NCBI GenBank assembly: GCA_025449115.1 | Contig: JAHLKC010000097.1 | Coordinates: 87,482-151,481 of the forward strand | Source: Chytridium lagenaria | Lineage: Eukaryota; Chytridiomycota; Chytridiomycetes; Chytridiales; Chytridiaceae | Reading direction: 5' to 3' | DNA: 64,000 nt | In this document: positions 33,368 through 46,168 of the stretch, piece by piece | Layout of the letters: each line of letters begins with the position of its first letter | Position numbering within the stretch: the stretch's first letter is position 1 | Translations under genes and position numbers: made by a program | Notes under the pieces: model-generated | Seen by the model: only the letters and a program-made list of their open reading frames with translations | Databases searched by the model: none | What the model was told of the DNA's origin: nothing

Positions 33368-34495
33368 ATGGTCTTCACCACCACCATCCTCATCGCCGCC
33401 CTCGCTGGCCTTGTCCGCTGCCTCCCCCGTCCCCTGATGCCTGCGAGAAGGCATGCAGTCGCGAATTCAACCCCATCTGCGGTTCCGACGGCGTCACCTA
33501 CTCCAACCCCTGCATGTTCTCCATCGCTGTCTGCAAGACCCCTTCCCTCGCCCAGGCTTTCGCTGGCGACTGCAGCTCCTGCGAAAAGGCATGCACTCGC
33601 GAGTTCAACCCCATCTGCGGTTCCGATGGCATCACCTACTCCAACCCCTGCACGTTCTCTAACGCTGTTTGCAAGACCCCTAACCCTCGCCCAGGCTTTC
33701 ACTGGTGAATGCAGCTCCAAATCCTGCGAGAAGGCATGCACTCGCGAGTTCAACCCCATCTGCGGTTCTGACGGTGTCACCTACTCCAACCCCTGCACGT
33801 TCTCTAACGCTGTTTTGCAAGACCCCTACCCTCGCCCAGGCTTTCACTGGTGAATGCAGCTCCAAATCCTGCGAGAAGGCATGCACCCGCGAGTTCAACC
33901 CCATCTGCGGTTCTGACGGTGTCACCTACTCCAACCCCTGCACGTTCTCTAACGCCGTCTGCAAGACCCCCTCCCTCGCCCAGGCTTTCACTGGCGAATG
34001 CAGCTCCAAATCCTGCGAGAAGGCATGCACCCGCGAGTTCAACCCCATCTGCGGTTCCGACGGCGTCACCTACTCCAACCCCTGCATGTTCTCCAACGCC
34101 GCCCTGCGCCAACAAGTCCTTGACTCAAGCTTTCACTGGAGAATGTCTGCTAAATCCGCTGATTGCGACAAGGCCTGCACCAAGATCTTTGCCCCCGTCT
34201 GCGGTTCCAACGGAAAGACCTACCCCAACGAATGCGAGCTCTCCATCGCCACCTGCCATGACTCCTCCATCGTCGAGTCCTTTGTTGGTGAATGCCCACC
34301 CACGAGGACAAGTGCGATGCCATTACTTGCACCAAGATTTTTGACCCTGTCTGTGGAACCGACGGTGTGACTTACAGCAACGAGTGTGTCATGTCGGTTG
34401 CTGCTTGCAAGAACGGTGACTTGAAAGCTGCTCACCAGGGTGAATGCTTGGCGACCACCACCGCGGCCCCTGTTGCTGCCGCTACTTCTGCTTAA
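33368..34495 (+). CDS. Secreted seven-domain Kazal-type serine protease inhibitor (frame interrupted)
   Basis: A leader ([18 protein letters not shown]) is followed by seven Kazal domains. Five are almost identical ([17 protein letters not shown], then [13 protein letters not shown]), starting near 33448, 33586, 33727, 33872 and 34016. The two C-terminal ones are diverged ([16 protein letters not shown] and [16 protein letters not shown]). Each has the six-Cys Kazal pattern. The second residue after Cys2, the usual P1 site, is Arg in the first five and Lys in the last two, predicting trypsin- or subtilisin-like targets. The tail is Thr/Ala-rich with no anchor. Indels near 33430, 33680, 33815, 34110 and 34300 break the frame. 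The repeat period is 144 or 145 bp, which pinpoints two of them. A defence against foreign or self proteases is inferred. Confidence 0.82.
33448..34140 (+). repeat. About 144-bp tandem repeat (five Kazal-domain units)
   Basis: The segment GAGTTCAACCCCATCTGCGG (GAATTC in copy 1) begins at 33463, 33601, 33746, 33891 and 34035. Spacings are 138, 145, 145 and 144 bp. Confidence 0.9.
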
Positions 34496-35335
34496 GATTC
34501 TTGTCTCTTTCTTTTCTGTGTCGTTGTGTTGTTTTACGGAACCCCTCTATTGCGGCGCTTCCATTTGTGTTTTTTTGTCAAGTTCTTTAAAAAATATATA
34601 AGTTTTTATATTTATATCATTCACACCTTTTATCAATCTCAATCTTCCAAGTAGTAGTCTCCTCTCCATGACACGATGCGAAAAGCTGGAAATAAACTAA
34701 TCCCCTGCATAAGCAAAGATATATTCTCTTCTCATCCACCGTCTTAAGTCATCTTGGCGGCAAGAACTTGCGACATCCTCAAGACGTAACGCTGCTAAAA
34801 TAAACTATGGAGCTGACAGACTTTTGAAAGTCGAACAACTATATACCAGAGTGTTTAGAAAAGTTAGAGTATACTTTGACGGCGTTGATCGCGCGGCCAT
34901 AGCGAAAAAACAAGGAGGAACACAGATGAGGTAGCGCCAAACGAGGAGAAATCCCTTTTTACAATGGACATGAGTATAAGATTAACACTGGTATGTTTTA
35001 GATCCAATTTTAATGTAAGTCTATCAACAATTACGCATAGTACAAATTCAACAAACTGGCACGATATCTGCCTTATAGAAAAAGAAAAATGAAAGAAAAA
35101 GTAAAGTGAAAGAATTATTTAAAAGTCTGAAAGAAACGAAGAGGTTTCTAAGGGATTACTTGGATCTGAGAAAAAAAGAGAAGGAATTGTAAACAAAACC
35201 AGACAAAAAAAAGTAAAGAGAAAGAGAGAACGATCCAAAAACAAGAGGAATTAGACTGGAGGGTATTTGGTAACAAAGAAAAAAAAAAAACGAAAAGGAA
35301 TAGTAGGAAAAGATAAAAAGAGACAAACACAGATA
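34496..35335. other. Intergenic between convergent genes
   Basis: About 840 bp of AT-rich sequence with A-rich tracts near 35080-35300. No gene seen. Confidence 0.5.
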
Positions 35336-38300
35336 CTAAGGTAAGATAGTAGCCGTTGAATAAGACGTCAACGTGGTCGTCCTCGTCACAGAAGCTGACG
35401 GCACAAACATCGTCGTCACAACCTCATTTGCCACCACGGAAACATTCCTCGCCCCGGTCGCATTCACAACCATAGGCGCAAAGGCCTCAGGCATCGCGTC
35501 AATAGCCCCAAACATAACATTGTTCCCGGCCATGGCAAGGTACTTGTCCGCCTTCTTATTGAAAACATCCGGAAACGGATCAATGTTGAACGGTCCAAGC
35601 TTAATCTCAATATGCCTCAACACCGCTAAAATGATCGGCAACAATTCGCTGCCAATGTCTTCGGGAATGTTGTTGAGAACGTTGATGAGCCATGGTGCAG
35701 ACAGACCGTTACGATCGTTGAACCATTGAAGACGGTATCGTTTGGGATTGAAAATCAAATTGATGATGTTCCGAAGTCCGAGGTCGATTTTCACAATGAT
35801 AGGGATAAGGTTCCCCATCGGGCGGTTACCACCTTCAAGGTTGTTCTTGGTGTTGAGCGCAATGTTGACGCTACCGACTTCCTTGGAGCTGTCATACACG
35901 CGTGCACCAATATTCCCAAGCTCAACGTGAAGGGGACCGGGGTTGGCGAAATAGAGGTTGATGCGGAGACCGAGGCCTTGGGTGAACGGGTTGAGGAGTT
36001 TAGGTTCGACGAGAAGAGGTTTGTAGAAGAAAAGTTCGGGAGCAACCACGGTGACTTTGTCAAAAGACCGGAAAACCTTAGAGTTGGGATCGTAAGGGCT
36101 GCCCGACGTAAAAGTAGCGTGACCGAGAAGAACGCCAAGAAGGTAAGGCTTCCACTGAATAAAGCGGGGCAAAATAACGGAAATGGCGTCCTCAGCCTCC
36201 TTGGCGTTGACAATAACGTCCAACTCAAACGAAAACACCTCATTAGGTGCAAAGTAGATGTTCTGGAAGAACACGTCCACAATGTAACTCTCAATTCTTC
36301 CTTGCGGCGCCCACATGACTTTCGCCGTTCCACCCGCCCCCTTGAACGATCTAAACGGAATATCTTTCGGCAACTTGGTTCCAGTGATATAACACTTAAC
36401 GCCCTTTTCCGTCAAGGTTGTTTGTATATCCGTCAACTCTAACGTCTGTCCAGGAGTGTTCACATAATCATTCACAGAACGAATGAGTCTGGCCAGATCG
36501 AAATCAATCAACGTCGTATCCACAAACGTGAAAGCGGTCTCCTTCGTTGCGCCAAACCGAAGTTTCGAGAACTTGATCACAGACTTGGGTGCGTCAAACC
36601 TCCTAAACAGGACGTTTGAAGCGACATCCGCCGCCTTTTGCGCAGTCGCTTCATCACGTGGCCATTCAATGAACGCCTTTGCGAGGACCTTGCCGTTATC
36701 AAACGCCACATCCCGTGCCTCCAAAAGAGCCAAGGGTTTCCCATCCACAAGAACCTCGAGATACAGGTAAGGAATCTTGGTGAAGATGTTGGGAAGGGGA
36801 CTCTTCAATGTACTCTCCACATCAGCGACCATCGTCTTCTCGTCCTGAATAGCGAGTGCAATGTCGTTCAATTGCAGACTACCAAGAAGGTCGTTGAACA
36901 AAGAGTTTCCGGGGTTCGTGGCTCGGTAGATGAACAGCTCTCCCACTAGCAACGAGAATGCGTCAATAGAATCCGCAGCGTTGGGTCCCAGCGCAATCCC
37001 GTACGCCGCAAATAATCCTTCAACTCGTTTACCCTTCTGCATCTGATCAACAACGTCAGCAACCTCATTTTTGAGCCCCGGTGACTCTGTAAACCTCAAC
37101 TCAATACCCAAATCACTCCTTAAGTCGTTCGCATTCTCAGGCTTAACATCCAAATTCAAGATCGTAAACTTCATAAACTCTTGACCCCGAAGGTTCAAGT
37201 TGAAGAAGAAGTACGGGAAAAAGGCCTTTAAATTAAACGGGACGCGACGGAGGAGCACAGAACAGGTCATCTTGACGACACCGGGAGAGCTAAAGTCGAG
37301 ATTTGCACCTTGAATATCAATTCGGTCGAGCATGGCTTTACCGTCGTTGATGTCAGTCACGCCATTGGGGAAGCCGAGTTGGTTGAGGATAAAGTTGACG
37401 GTTTCGAGGCTCAATACGGAGGATGTCGGGAGTCCAAGCCGAGCCTTTCGGAAGGCACGAATGTAGTCGGTACTGCTGTACCCGAGCTTCAATGACGACA
37501 AGGCGATTTTTTCGGTCGTCTTGCCCCAACCCTGAGTGTAAAGGTTTTCCGAGAATGACTTGACGGCGTTTTGGACGGTCGGTGACGAAGGGAAACGAAG
37601 GCTGATGTCCATCTCGGTAGATTGATTGCCGCGTGCAAGAGAGAATGGCTTGTTGAAGTTGACATCAAACACATCGGTATTTTCAAGACCCAGATTTGCA
37701 CTGAGATACGGCAACTCCACCGAGAACGGCATCCGATTTCTGTTTAAGAAAAGAAACAAAAAAGAATAGATTAAATTAATGGAATTCATGGGTCAGGGAA
37801 AACGAAAAAAAACGAGGCAGATTTAAACCTACCCAAACTTGACACTGAGATTCGCCCTCAAAGTCCTCGCCTCCGGCAAACCCACATCAACTCTCTCCAT
37901 CCCAAACCCGAACTCCTTTAAGAGCGCCAAAACATCAATGCCTCGTCCAACCCCTCCCACAAGCGCCTCCACAAGTCTATCAAACCCGATCGGCACTTCT
38001 ACTTTACTAAACGCACCAACCCCTCTCCTTCCCCAATTCTCAATCCCCGAATTACAAGATCCCCAGGAAACCTTCCCCGTTGGAAAAACGCATCAGCTAT
38101 AACCGCAATTTTATCCGCCAACGGCTCAGAATCCATCACCCCAATCCGTGCATCAACATTCAACTCAGACCGTCCCTTCCCCACAACATCCACCCCAGAA
38201 ACTCCAACATCGAAAGCCAAGGTCTCATCAAACCCAATCCCAACCCCGAAAAACGGCACTTTGGCTGAAATCGAAAGCGGGAACTCAAGACCCCCCTTCA

Positions 38301-41300
38301 ATCCTGCCCGAATAACACTCCCAGCATCAAAACCGACTTTACAATCCTCCACGGTCACACCCAAATCCTTTCCAAGCGTCAACTTCAAACTCCCATCCGG
38401 ATTTGTGCTGATCACATTCCCGCCAAATCCGCTCAACAGACTCGTCAACCCATCATCCGCAAACTTGGCAATCGGTCCCACCACGGCATCAACGGGAATA
38501 GCGATACGGAGTTTCGAGAAAATCGTAATCACATCACTCGCTGTTTCTCCCATCAAGATACTTCCAGCGTGAAGCGTCGCAGCAGACTTCCCAGGCCCGC
38601 CTTTCATAGTGTAAGCCGAAACAATGGTTGCAAGTTTCCCAGCAATCCCCTCCCCACTTCTAATTCCGACGTCTGCTTTCAAACTCATCTCCCCCCCAGT
38701 CTTCAACCCAACCCCATCCAAAGCTGCCTGCACAAACTCAACCCCATCCAAATCCACATTACGCACTTCAACTCTCCCAATTCGAACTGTCAATGGGAAT
38801 GGGAACGAGAAATCGGCTCTAGCTGTCGCACCGAGGAGGATTTTAGTATTGGATTGAACGTCGACAGAGGCTTGTGTGAGCCCGATCCCGCCAGACCCGT
38901 TGGGGTTCGTGAGGGTGTTGGTGAGAAGCGTACGGACAGAGTTGGAGAGGTCAATGGGTCCACCGAGGATGCTTTGAACAAGCGCGGCAATAGACATGGG
39001 GATTCGAGCCTTTGAAAACGTCATAATTGAATCCGTATCGGAAACTCCGAACGTGAGCTTGCGTAAGTCAATGGAGGTTTGTGGGGAATTCGACACAACG
39101 TCATTCACAAGCGCTGCCATCTACAAAGAAAGGGTTAACATAAACAATGTAAATACAGAAGAAACATTTGAAAAGAACTTACCGCATCCTCGGCATTGCC
39201 ACCTTCCTCAAACTTTACTTCCGTTTTAATATCCAAATTATTTCCCCTTCCAACCCCACCAACTCTCAACTCTCCCAACGCCAACCCAGCAATCCCCACC
39301 CCTCCAGCGCCAACGCCCGCCCCCACCCTCCCCAACCTCACCTCAACATCAAAAGGCAAGGTCAAGCCCACCCTCGCACCGACTCCTAAAACCTTCCCCG
39401 TTCTCGTCTCAACATCAACCCCCCTAACCTGAATGCCAAGCGTCTCCACAATCCCCCCAACATCTGGTACACCCCCCAGCGTAACAACATCCCTCAATGG
39501 TACATTCACCTCAACTTTCTGCAAAGCCTTGATATAATCCGTCGATGAAACACCAATCCGTAATTTACGCACCCCAACACTCGCATCCCCAAACGTCCCC
39601 CTCGTAAACACATCATTGCATAAAGACGCAACAGCATCCTGAATCCCATCTCCATTTTCAAACTTGGCAACTCCAGAAACGCCAATCGTCCGTCCATTTC
39701 CCATAGAAATACCACTTTCCGTGGAGAAGCCCAAAAACTCTCTGTTTGACAACATCACCCCAGTCTCCACATATCCCAAATCCACCCTCACTTCAAACGG
39801 TAGTCGCAAATCCACATTTGCCGCAACACCCATTGAAGACGAGGGTAAGGTTGCAATGGAAGCGGATGAAAGTGAGACGTTGAATTGGTTGGAGATGGTC
39901 GATAATTGTAACGGGAATTGGAGGGGAATGAGAGTTTTAATGACAGTAGAGAGGTTGATGGGTATAACGAGCTGCGAGAAGGTTAGAATGCGAGATGTGG
40001 AGGAACCGAGAAGGAGGTTGCTGATGGTTAGGGTGGACGAGGTGTCTCCGGAAAAAATGCTTGAGGCAAGAGAGGCCACCTAAAGAATACAACGCGTTAA
40101 TTGTAGATACAAGAGTATCATAAAAAAGCGAGAAAGAAAACTTATACTAACAGCATTCTGCGTCTCCTCAGACTCTCCAAACTTAACATCTGTCTCAACA
40201 TCAATCTTCAATCTCCCACCCGAGCTCCGTCCTCTAATCCCTCTTCCTAACTCAAACTCCGCAATCCTAACATCCCCTTCCCCCCTCCCAACACCAACAC
40301 CAGCCCCAACAAACCCAATATCAACCTCAACCCCCCTCTCACAAACTCAACACCAACATCAACCCCAACCCCAACCCCCATAATCCTCCGCTCTTCGTCG
40401 AAACCCCCAACCCCTCCCAAACTCACACCAAGCGTCTCAAATACCAACTTTGTCACATCAACCCCCTCCAACGAAATCACATCCTCAACATCAACCTCAA
40501 CCTTCACCCCCATCATAGCCCTCACAATATCCCCCTCCCACTCCCAATCTCAATCCCAGCAATCCCAACTCTCCCTCCCTCGCCTCCACTCAACACCGCT
40601 CTCCCCAAAATCCCAACTCCTCTGATCGCCTCCTCTCCATTCGAGAAAACAACCCCCATCCTCGTCTCCAATCCCACAACCCCATCCACACTCCTCATCC
40701 TCAACCCCTCCACAAACCTAACCCCCAACCCCCTCGCACCCCCAACAACCACATCAACACCAATATACCCCAACATTCACCTCAAGATTAAACGGCAGCC
40801 TCACGCCTGCCTTAACCGCAACCTCCATCCCAGCCCCAGAACCATCAGGTAAATTCGAACTCATCTCCACCGTCCTCACACTCGCACTATCAACCACAAC
40901 CCCCAAATCCTCCACAACCCCTTCAATCGTCAAAGGAAACCTCACAGGAATCACCGGCCCCAAAAATTCCCCAATCCCACGTCCAGAAATCCTCGACGTG
41001 ATCACCGTTAAATCCAAAACCGCCTTTGACATCAACTCATTCACCGTCGTTGATCCAAACACCAACCCCTTCACTCCAATCCTCGTCTCGATATTCCCAC
41101 CCCGCACAATCTCGTCCACCATCTTTGCAAACGCATCACCATCAGCGCTTTCTAAAAACCGCAATACCATCGTCACTGAAAACTCGCCACGCCCACGTGG
41201 GAGGCGGAGATCCCGAATTGTGGTTTGGATGGACGGGATGGTGGCGATCAAGAGCTCGATTGAGGCAGTGGGGAGGATGATGGATGCTTTGGAGGGGTTT

Positions 41301-44300
41301 GTGAGCACACCTGTAACGGAGAGGGTGATAGTTTGAGGGGAGGAGGTGATGAGCGATACGGTGTTTAAGGATAAATCCGTTGCTGCGATAGATTCTTCTG
41401 TTGGTAAAATTCCCGATAAATCAACGAGTCCGTTGTTCGCTTTCCCGAAAAGCACGCTCTCAAGAAGCTTTGGACCAATTCTAATCGTAATGTCCTCTAA
41501 TTGGTTTATCGTTGCATTGGCGATTCCACCCGACGGGGAGGGGAGGATGACGTTTGTGATGATAAAAGAAGTAGAGAGGTTTTGCGGGGAAACGGTGATG
41601 GATTCGTAAACCGTTTGGAGGAAGGCTGATGTGGAGTCTGTCGCACCTGTTGCTGTACCATTTACGGCGAGGAAAGCGGTAAGGTCGAGGGTAAAACTGG
41701 TGGAAGGTGTGATCGGGATAGAGATAGGGCTGACAGCGATTCGGGAGAGACTGCGGGTTTGTTCGTCAATGTTGACATTCTTTAAACCATACAAGAGGAT
41801 ACATTAGTATAACCGAAGTATAATGAAGAACATAAAAAAAAAAAAAACGAAACCACACGAAAATTAATACTCACCAATTCCACACCCCCAATCTCAACTC
41901 CAAGTCCAACACCCCTCCCCCACGCACCTCCAACAACAATCCCTACATTACCCGCATCCACAACTTCAACTCCCACATCCCCAACCTTCACAATCGCTCC
42001 ACCTTCAAGCACCCCCTCCACAACCCCCTCCACAACTCCTCCAACAATCTCCTTCACCCGCCCCGTCCCAATCTCCACCACCAGCCTCTCAAAAGCCGTG
42101 ATCTCACCCACTCTCAACCCAGTGACACCCACAATCGCTTCATCTCCATCATTCAGCACCGCATCCACAACATCCCCTAATGCGGTTGTAAACGCATCGG
42201 ATTTACGCGCAAACACTGCGGTGGCGTTAAGTGAACTCCATCCACCTCCGCTTGTTAAATTTAAACCCGTCGCCATCTCAACCTTCATTAATCTCTCCGT
42301 ACCCGCTAAAACATCAAGACCAAGGTATCCGACATCCACAACGATTTTCCCAACCTGTTTAATGTCCTTCAAGTCAACGCTCAGCCCACCGCTGACTTCA
42401 AAACCGGGTAGGGATTTCATTTGAGAGAGGGAAAGATCGCGGAGGGAGATGGGGAGACCGTTTTTAGATATCGCCGCAACCACACCACCCACATCTATAC
42501 GGGGATGGTGACATTAAGCACCAATCCTTTCAAAACCTTTTCCGCCCACATGAAGCTTTTCTTTGTCGACAGGTTAAACGCATCCAGTCCCGCAACCTTG
42601 ATCAGTGTCGGTGTAGCGTTATACGCAAGGATCGGGTTCAACGTTTTCGCAAGACTCGTTGCAGCACGTTCAGTATTCACCGTCTTAACATTCGCCACAA
42701 CCCCAACCCGAATCGCGTTTTCATCTGTCGTAACATCAAAATCACCAAGTTCCGCCGTCAATGCCGCTTCCTCATCATCGGGATGTCCGACACCTGCTGA
42801 GAATCCGAAATTCACGTTGGTGCGATCTGGGAGGGGTAGGAATTTGGGAATAGGGAGGACCACGCCTGCGTTGATTGTTGTATTGCGGACTGTGGCGGAG
42901 AGGGAGGCGTTTGAGAGGAGTGCGAGGAGTTCGGTGCCGTTGGAGGAAGGGGAAAGGAGGGAGCGGAGGGGGGTGAGGTTGAGGGATTGAGTGATGTCGG
43001 AGAGTGGGAGACGAAGGATGAGTGGGTGAGAGATTTGGGAGAGCCATTGGCCGGTTGTGTTGGAGAGAACACGGATGGGACCTAGGCATCCGATGGTGAT
43101 GTTTGGGTCTGCGGTGGGGTTTTCGGAGAATAAGAGGGTTGAGAGGGTCTTTGTGAGGATGGAGGAGATGGAGGTTGGGGTGGATGTGATGAGAGGATCC
43201 AGGAAGTCGACCCACATTTCGAGGTCAAGGCGGTTGAGACCAGGTGTCATGTTGAGACCTTTGAGACCGATTCGGGCGAGAGCGGTATCTTCCAATGCGA
43301 TCGAGAGGTCGATAGGTGGGAGGGGAAGACGCATGATAGATGGATTTTCGAAGGTGACGGTGGTTGTAAGAAGGATCCCCGGGTCGTTCATAGCGAGAGA
43401 GAGAGACTCGATGGCGATCAAGGGGAATATAGAAGTGGCGTTTGGGAAGAATGTCCACAGTTGGTTCATCTTGTATTGGTTCAAAATAATAGAGTCTGGT
43501 ATTTAAAAAAGTCGTCAGTTTCGTTTAAGAGTATAAGGGAGGGTACAGGATAAATAAAAGCGAGCTAAGCACGATATGTAAAATATGGTAGTATCGTAGG
43601 CAATAATAAAATAATATCTACTCGCTTCGTTCACAGCACAGACTACATCTTTCGCTCCGATCGAAATACTCACTTAGATTCTTTGCCTTCAAAAACCCCG
43701 GCAACCCTTTCACCACCTCCTTGAAATCACTCTTGACAGCTCCACCCAACACAAACGTCTTTTCCACCTGCAACCCTCTATAAAATGTAATTCCAAAGAC
43801 TTGCACAGTCAATCCCGTCCTCGCCTTCAATACCACACCCTCCACCCCACCCTTTCTCGACATCATCTGAATCAACTTGGCCATGCCTTGAGGATCCGTA
43901 AAGTTTGCTGTGGACGTGAAATCGAGGGCGAGAGGATCCGAAACTCGGAAATAGAGGGAGGGGAGGGTGACTGTCATCATTGTGATGGTTGAAGGGGAGG
44001 TGGTGGTGGTGTTGTCGAGAGATGATGATGGTAGATTCGCTTGCATGACTACGTCCATGGCTCCAGTTCTTACGTATATGGGTATGGGAAAGAATGAAGG
44101 GATCGTTGACTTGAAAGAAAACTCTACACCCGTTGTAGTGAACTGATTAATGTCCATTCTAAGAGAGTAGAAGAGGGTGACGTTTTAGTTAGAGTTACTT
44201 GGAACAATTGTAATGAGAATGATAGAGATAGGTAATAATAAGCTCACCTGTCAACTTGTAAGGAATCTCCATCAAATCCCTCGACTTTACTTCTAATAAT

Positions 44301-44776
44301 CCCCGGAACCACCACCAACAAGATGACGGGCACCAACACCGCCGTCATGACCACACCCACCACCATAAAGTGCAGACAGACAAAACTCAACCTCGATAAC
44401 CTCCCATCACAAAACCTTGGCTTCTTGTTGAATCTACTCTTGTGAGTCAGATCAACAGTCCGGTAGTCATACACCGGAGTATACCACGATTTTATTCTTT
44501 GAAGAGAGGGGGTCTCTTGTGGATGGATAATCTGTCACCACCCGCTCTGGCACCCACTCCTAGACCGAGGTGATGTGTGGTTGATGGTGGGGAAGTGGTG
44601 GTGTATTTATGGTGAATGTCAAAGTAGTCGCCTTCTTCCTTCTCGTCCTCCTCCTCTTCATATTCATATTCCTCATCGTCATCCTCGTAGCTTTCATCGT
44701 CGCCTTCATCCTCATCCACATAGACGGTATCCTTTAAAAGGACTTTTTCTTCTCTACTGCTGTTCGGTGGCATCAT
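35336..44776 (-). CDS. Giant single-pass membrane protein with tandem DUF3712/LEA-2-like domains
   Basis: Seven exons (44776-44248, 44158-43674, 43495-41875, 41779-40152, 40079-39183, 39120-37833, 37739-35336) join in phase to about 8.85 kb coding, or 2,950 residues. The N-terminus (about 150 residues) is very acidic (DEDEGDDESYEDDDEEYEYE), followed by a basic stretch and one membrane helix (VVGVVMTAVLVPVILLVVV). The rest is a long array of repeated beta-rich units with the DUF3712 look: TVTLPSLYFRVSDPLALDF, then an FA..V....GNI.TRIGVKG pattern, then G..V.K...L. Topology would place the array in the vacuole lumen or outside. It resembles yeast Tag1-type proteins, which as I recall carry several LEA-2 domains on a single-pass anchor. 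Apparent indels occur in homopolymers near 44500, 42490, 40760, 40525, 40330 and 38000. Confidence 0.75.
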
Positions 44777-45388
44777 CGTCTTATCGATGCTGCAATGCTT
44801 TTACGCAGGTGTATATGTATGTATGAGGGTGTATGTCTAGATGAATGAATGAATGGATGAAATGGAATGACGGCGAAATGATGGATGGATGTTAGGCCGT
44901 CTCTAAAGCGACACCCTGTCTCCACCGATGCTGTTCTCTATTACTGTTGAAATCGGCTTGGAATCTATCTACCCTAACACATAGTAATAATTACACATAA
45001 AAAACCATTGGCTTGTGTAATGCTACACAAGATCTGAAACAAATAAAATGGGAACACAAAACCAAAGCTGCGGATCCACAAAGTCACGCCATGTCAAAAG
45101 CTCTTTCTAAATCTTGAATTCTTATTGGACGAATGAAGGAATGGCCTGTTTCTAAAGGCCCATTTCAAATACAGAATCCATTCGGAATAAGAAGCGAATG
45201 ACGTACCTTGAATGAGCCGCGCACCCCCTCGTGACGGGTTAAACAACTTATGTGTAACAATGAGATTTGCTTTAAATTTCGTGACAACTCAATATTCGGA
45301 CTGTTATATTTATTTTATTCATAAAACCAGACACGTTCACAGTAAACAACACAATGCATCAATGAATCCTTCTTTGGGCAACCTTTCT
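44777..45388. other. Intergenic, no gene seen
   Basis: About 610 bp, including the promoter of the giant DUF3712 gene and the 3' side of the next gene. Confidence 0.5.
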
Positions 45389-46168
45389 TCACATATATAC
45401 CGCTCCCATCATCATCACCACAGCAGCGAGACCAATTCCACCACTTCCCAAATAGTTACCCGCACGTGCCCCACTTTTCATTGTGGTCGACGCAGTCGCG
45501 GTGGAGGTTCTTGCCGTCGTCGTCTTCACCACAACATAAAGCGGCGTGGTATGGTGGAAGCGTCTCCACTACTCCTTTTCTACCAATACACACACCAGTG
45601 ACGTTGCGGATAGAAGCCGATGGGTTCCCCGTCGTGGTGCATAAAAATGAAACACCGCCAACCTGTTAACATAAAGTCGTCATTAGGAAAGCAAACTAAC
45701 TTTTTTAGTATCGTTAAACACAAAAATAACATAAGAGACAACTCACCCCTCCACAAACATTTCCAAACCCTGCACACCCAACGCTCGGATCATTCCCTGA
45801 CGGCCCCACAAGTGGAATAGGCATCTCAATCGTCTTTGGAACAGGAACGTCGAGATAAACCTTTCCCGTACTTTTACTAAAACAAATCCTGTACACATTT
45901 TAACCATGAATCCGTTGTGTCATCAGTGTCTTTACCCTGCGATAGGCGTTTTCGTCGAATTCACCGATTGGCAGATACCGTCCGTATCGGTCTCATTGCT
46001 GGACATGCCCATGCAAAGGTTGCGGTATTGGAAGCAGTCAATTAAGAGGGAGGGTGCGGTACTGGTGAGTGGAGGAGGAGTGGGGTCGGCGGACTTGACG
46101 CTGAGAGCGGTAAAGACGGAGATGAGGGTGAGGTAGAAGATCAGGTTGGGAGATTGGAAGGAACGCAT
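45389..46168 (-). CDS. Secreted Cys-rich GPI-type protein
   Basis: Exons are 46168-45936, 45888-45747 and 45662-45389 with good GT-AG introns. The leader is MRSFQSPNLIFYLTLISVF. The mature part has spaced cysteines (CFQYRNLCMG, GICQSVN, ICFSKSTG, GCAGFGNVCGG, FLCTTTG, VCIGRKG, ALCC). One apparent indel in exon 3, near 45530, is supported because the shifted frame gives a Ser/Thr linker (ARTSTATASTT) followed by a hydrophobic end (GGIGLAAVVMMMGAVYM) suitable for GPI attachment, whereas the unshifted frame stops earlier. No known domain name comes to mind; the pattern suggests a small disulphide-rich extracellular module. Confidence 0.62.

Noticed and set aside
35726..36442. 238-codon plus-strand frame
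   Set aside because: It lies fully antisense to the last exon of the DUF3712 gene, which has the domain pattern and in-phase splicing.
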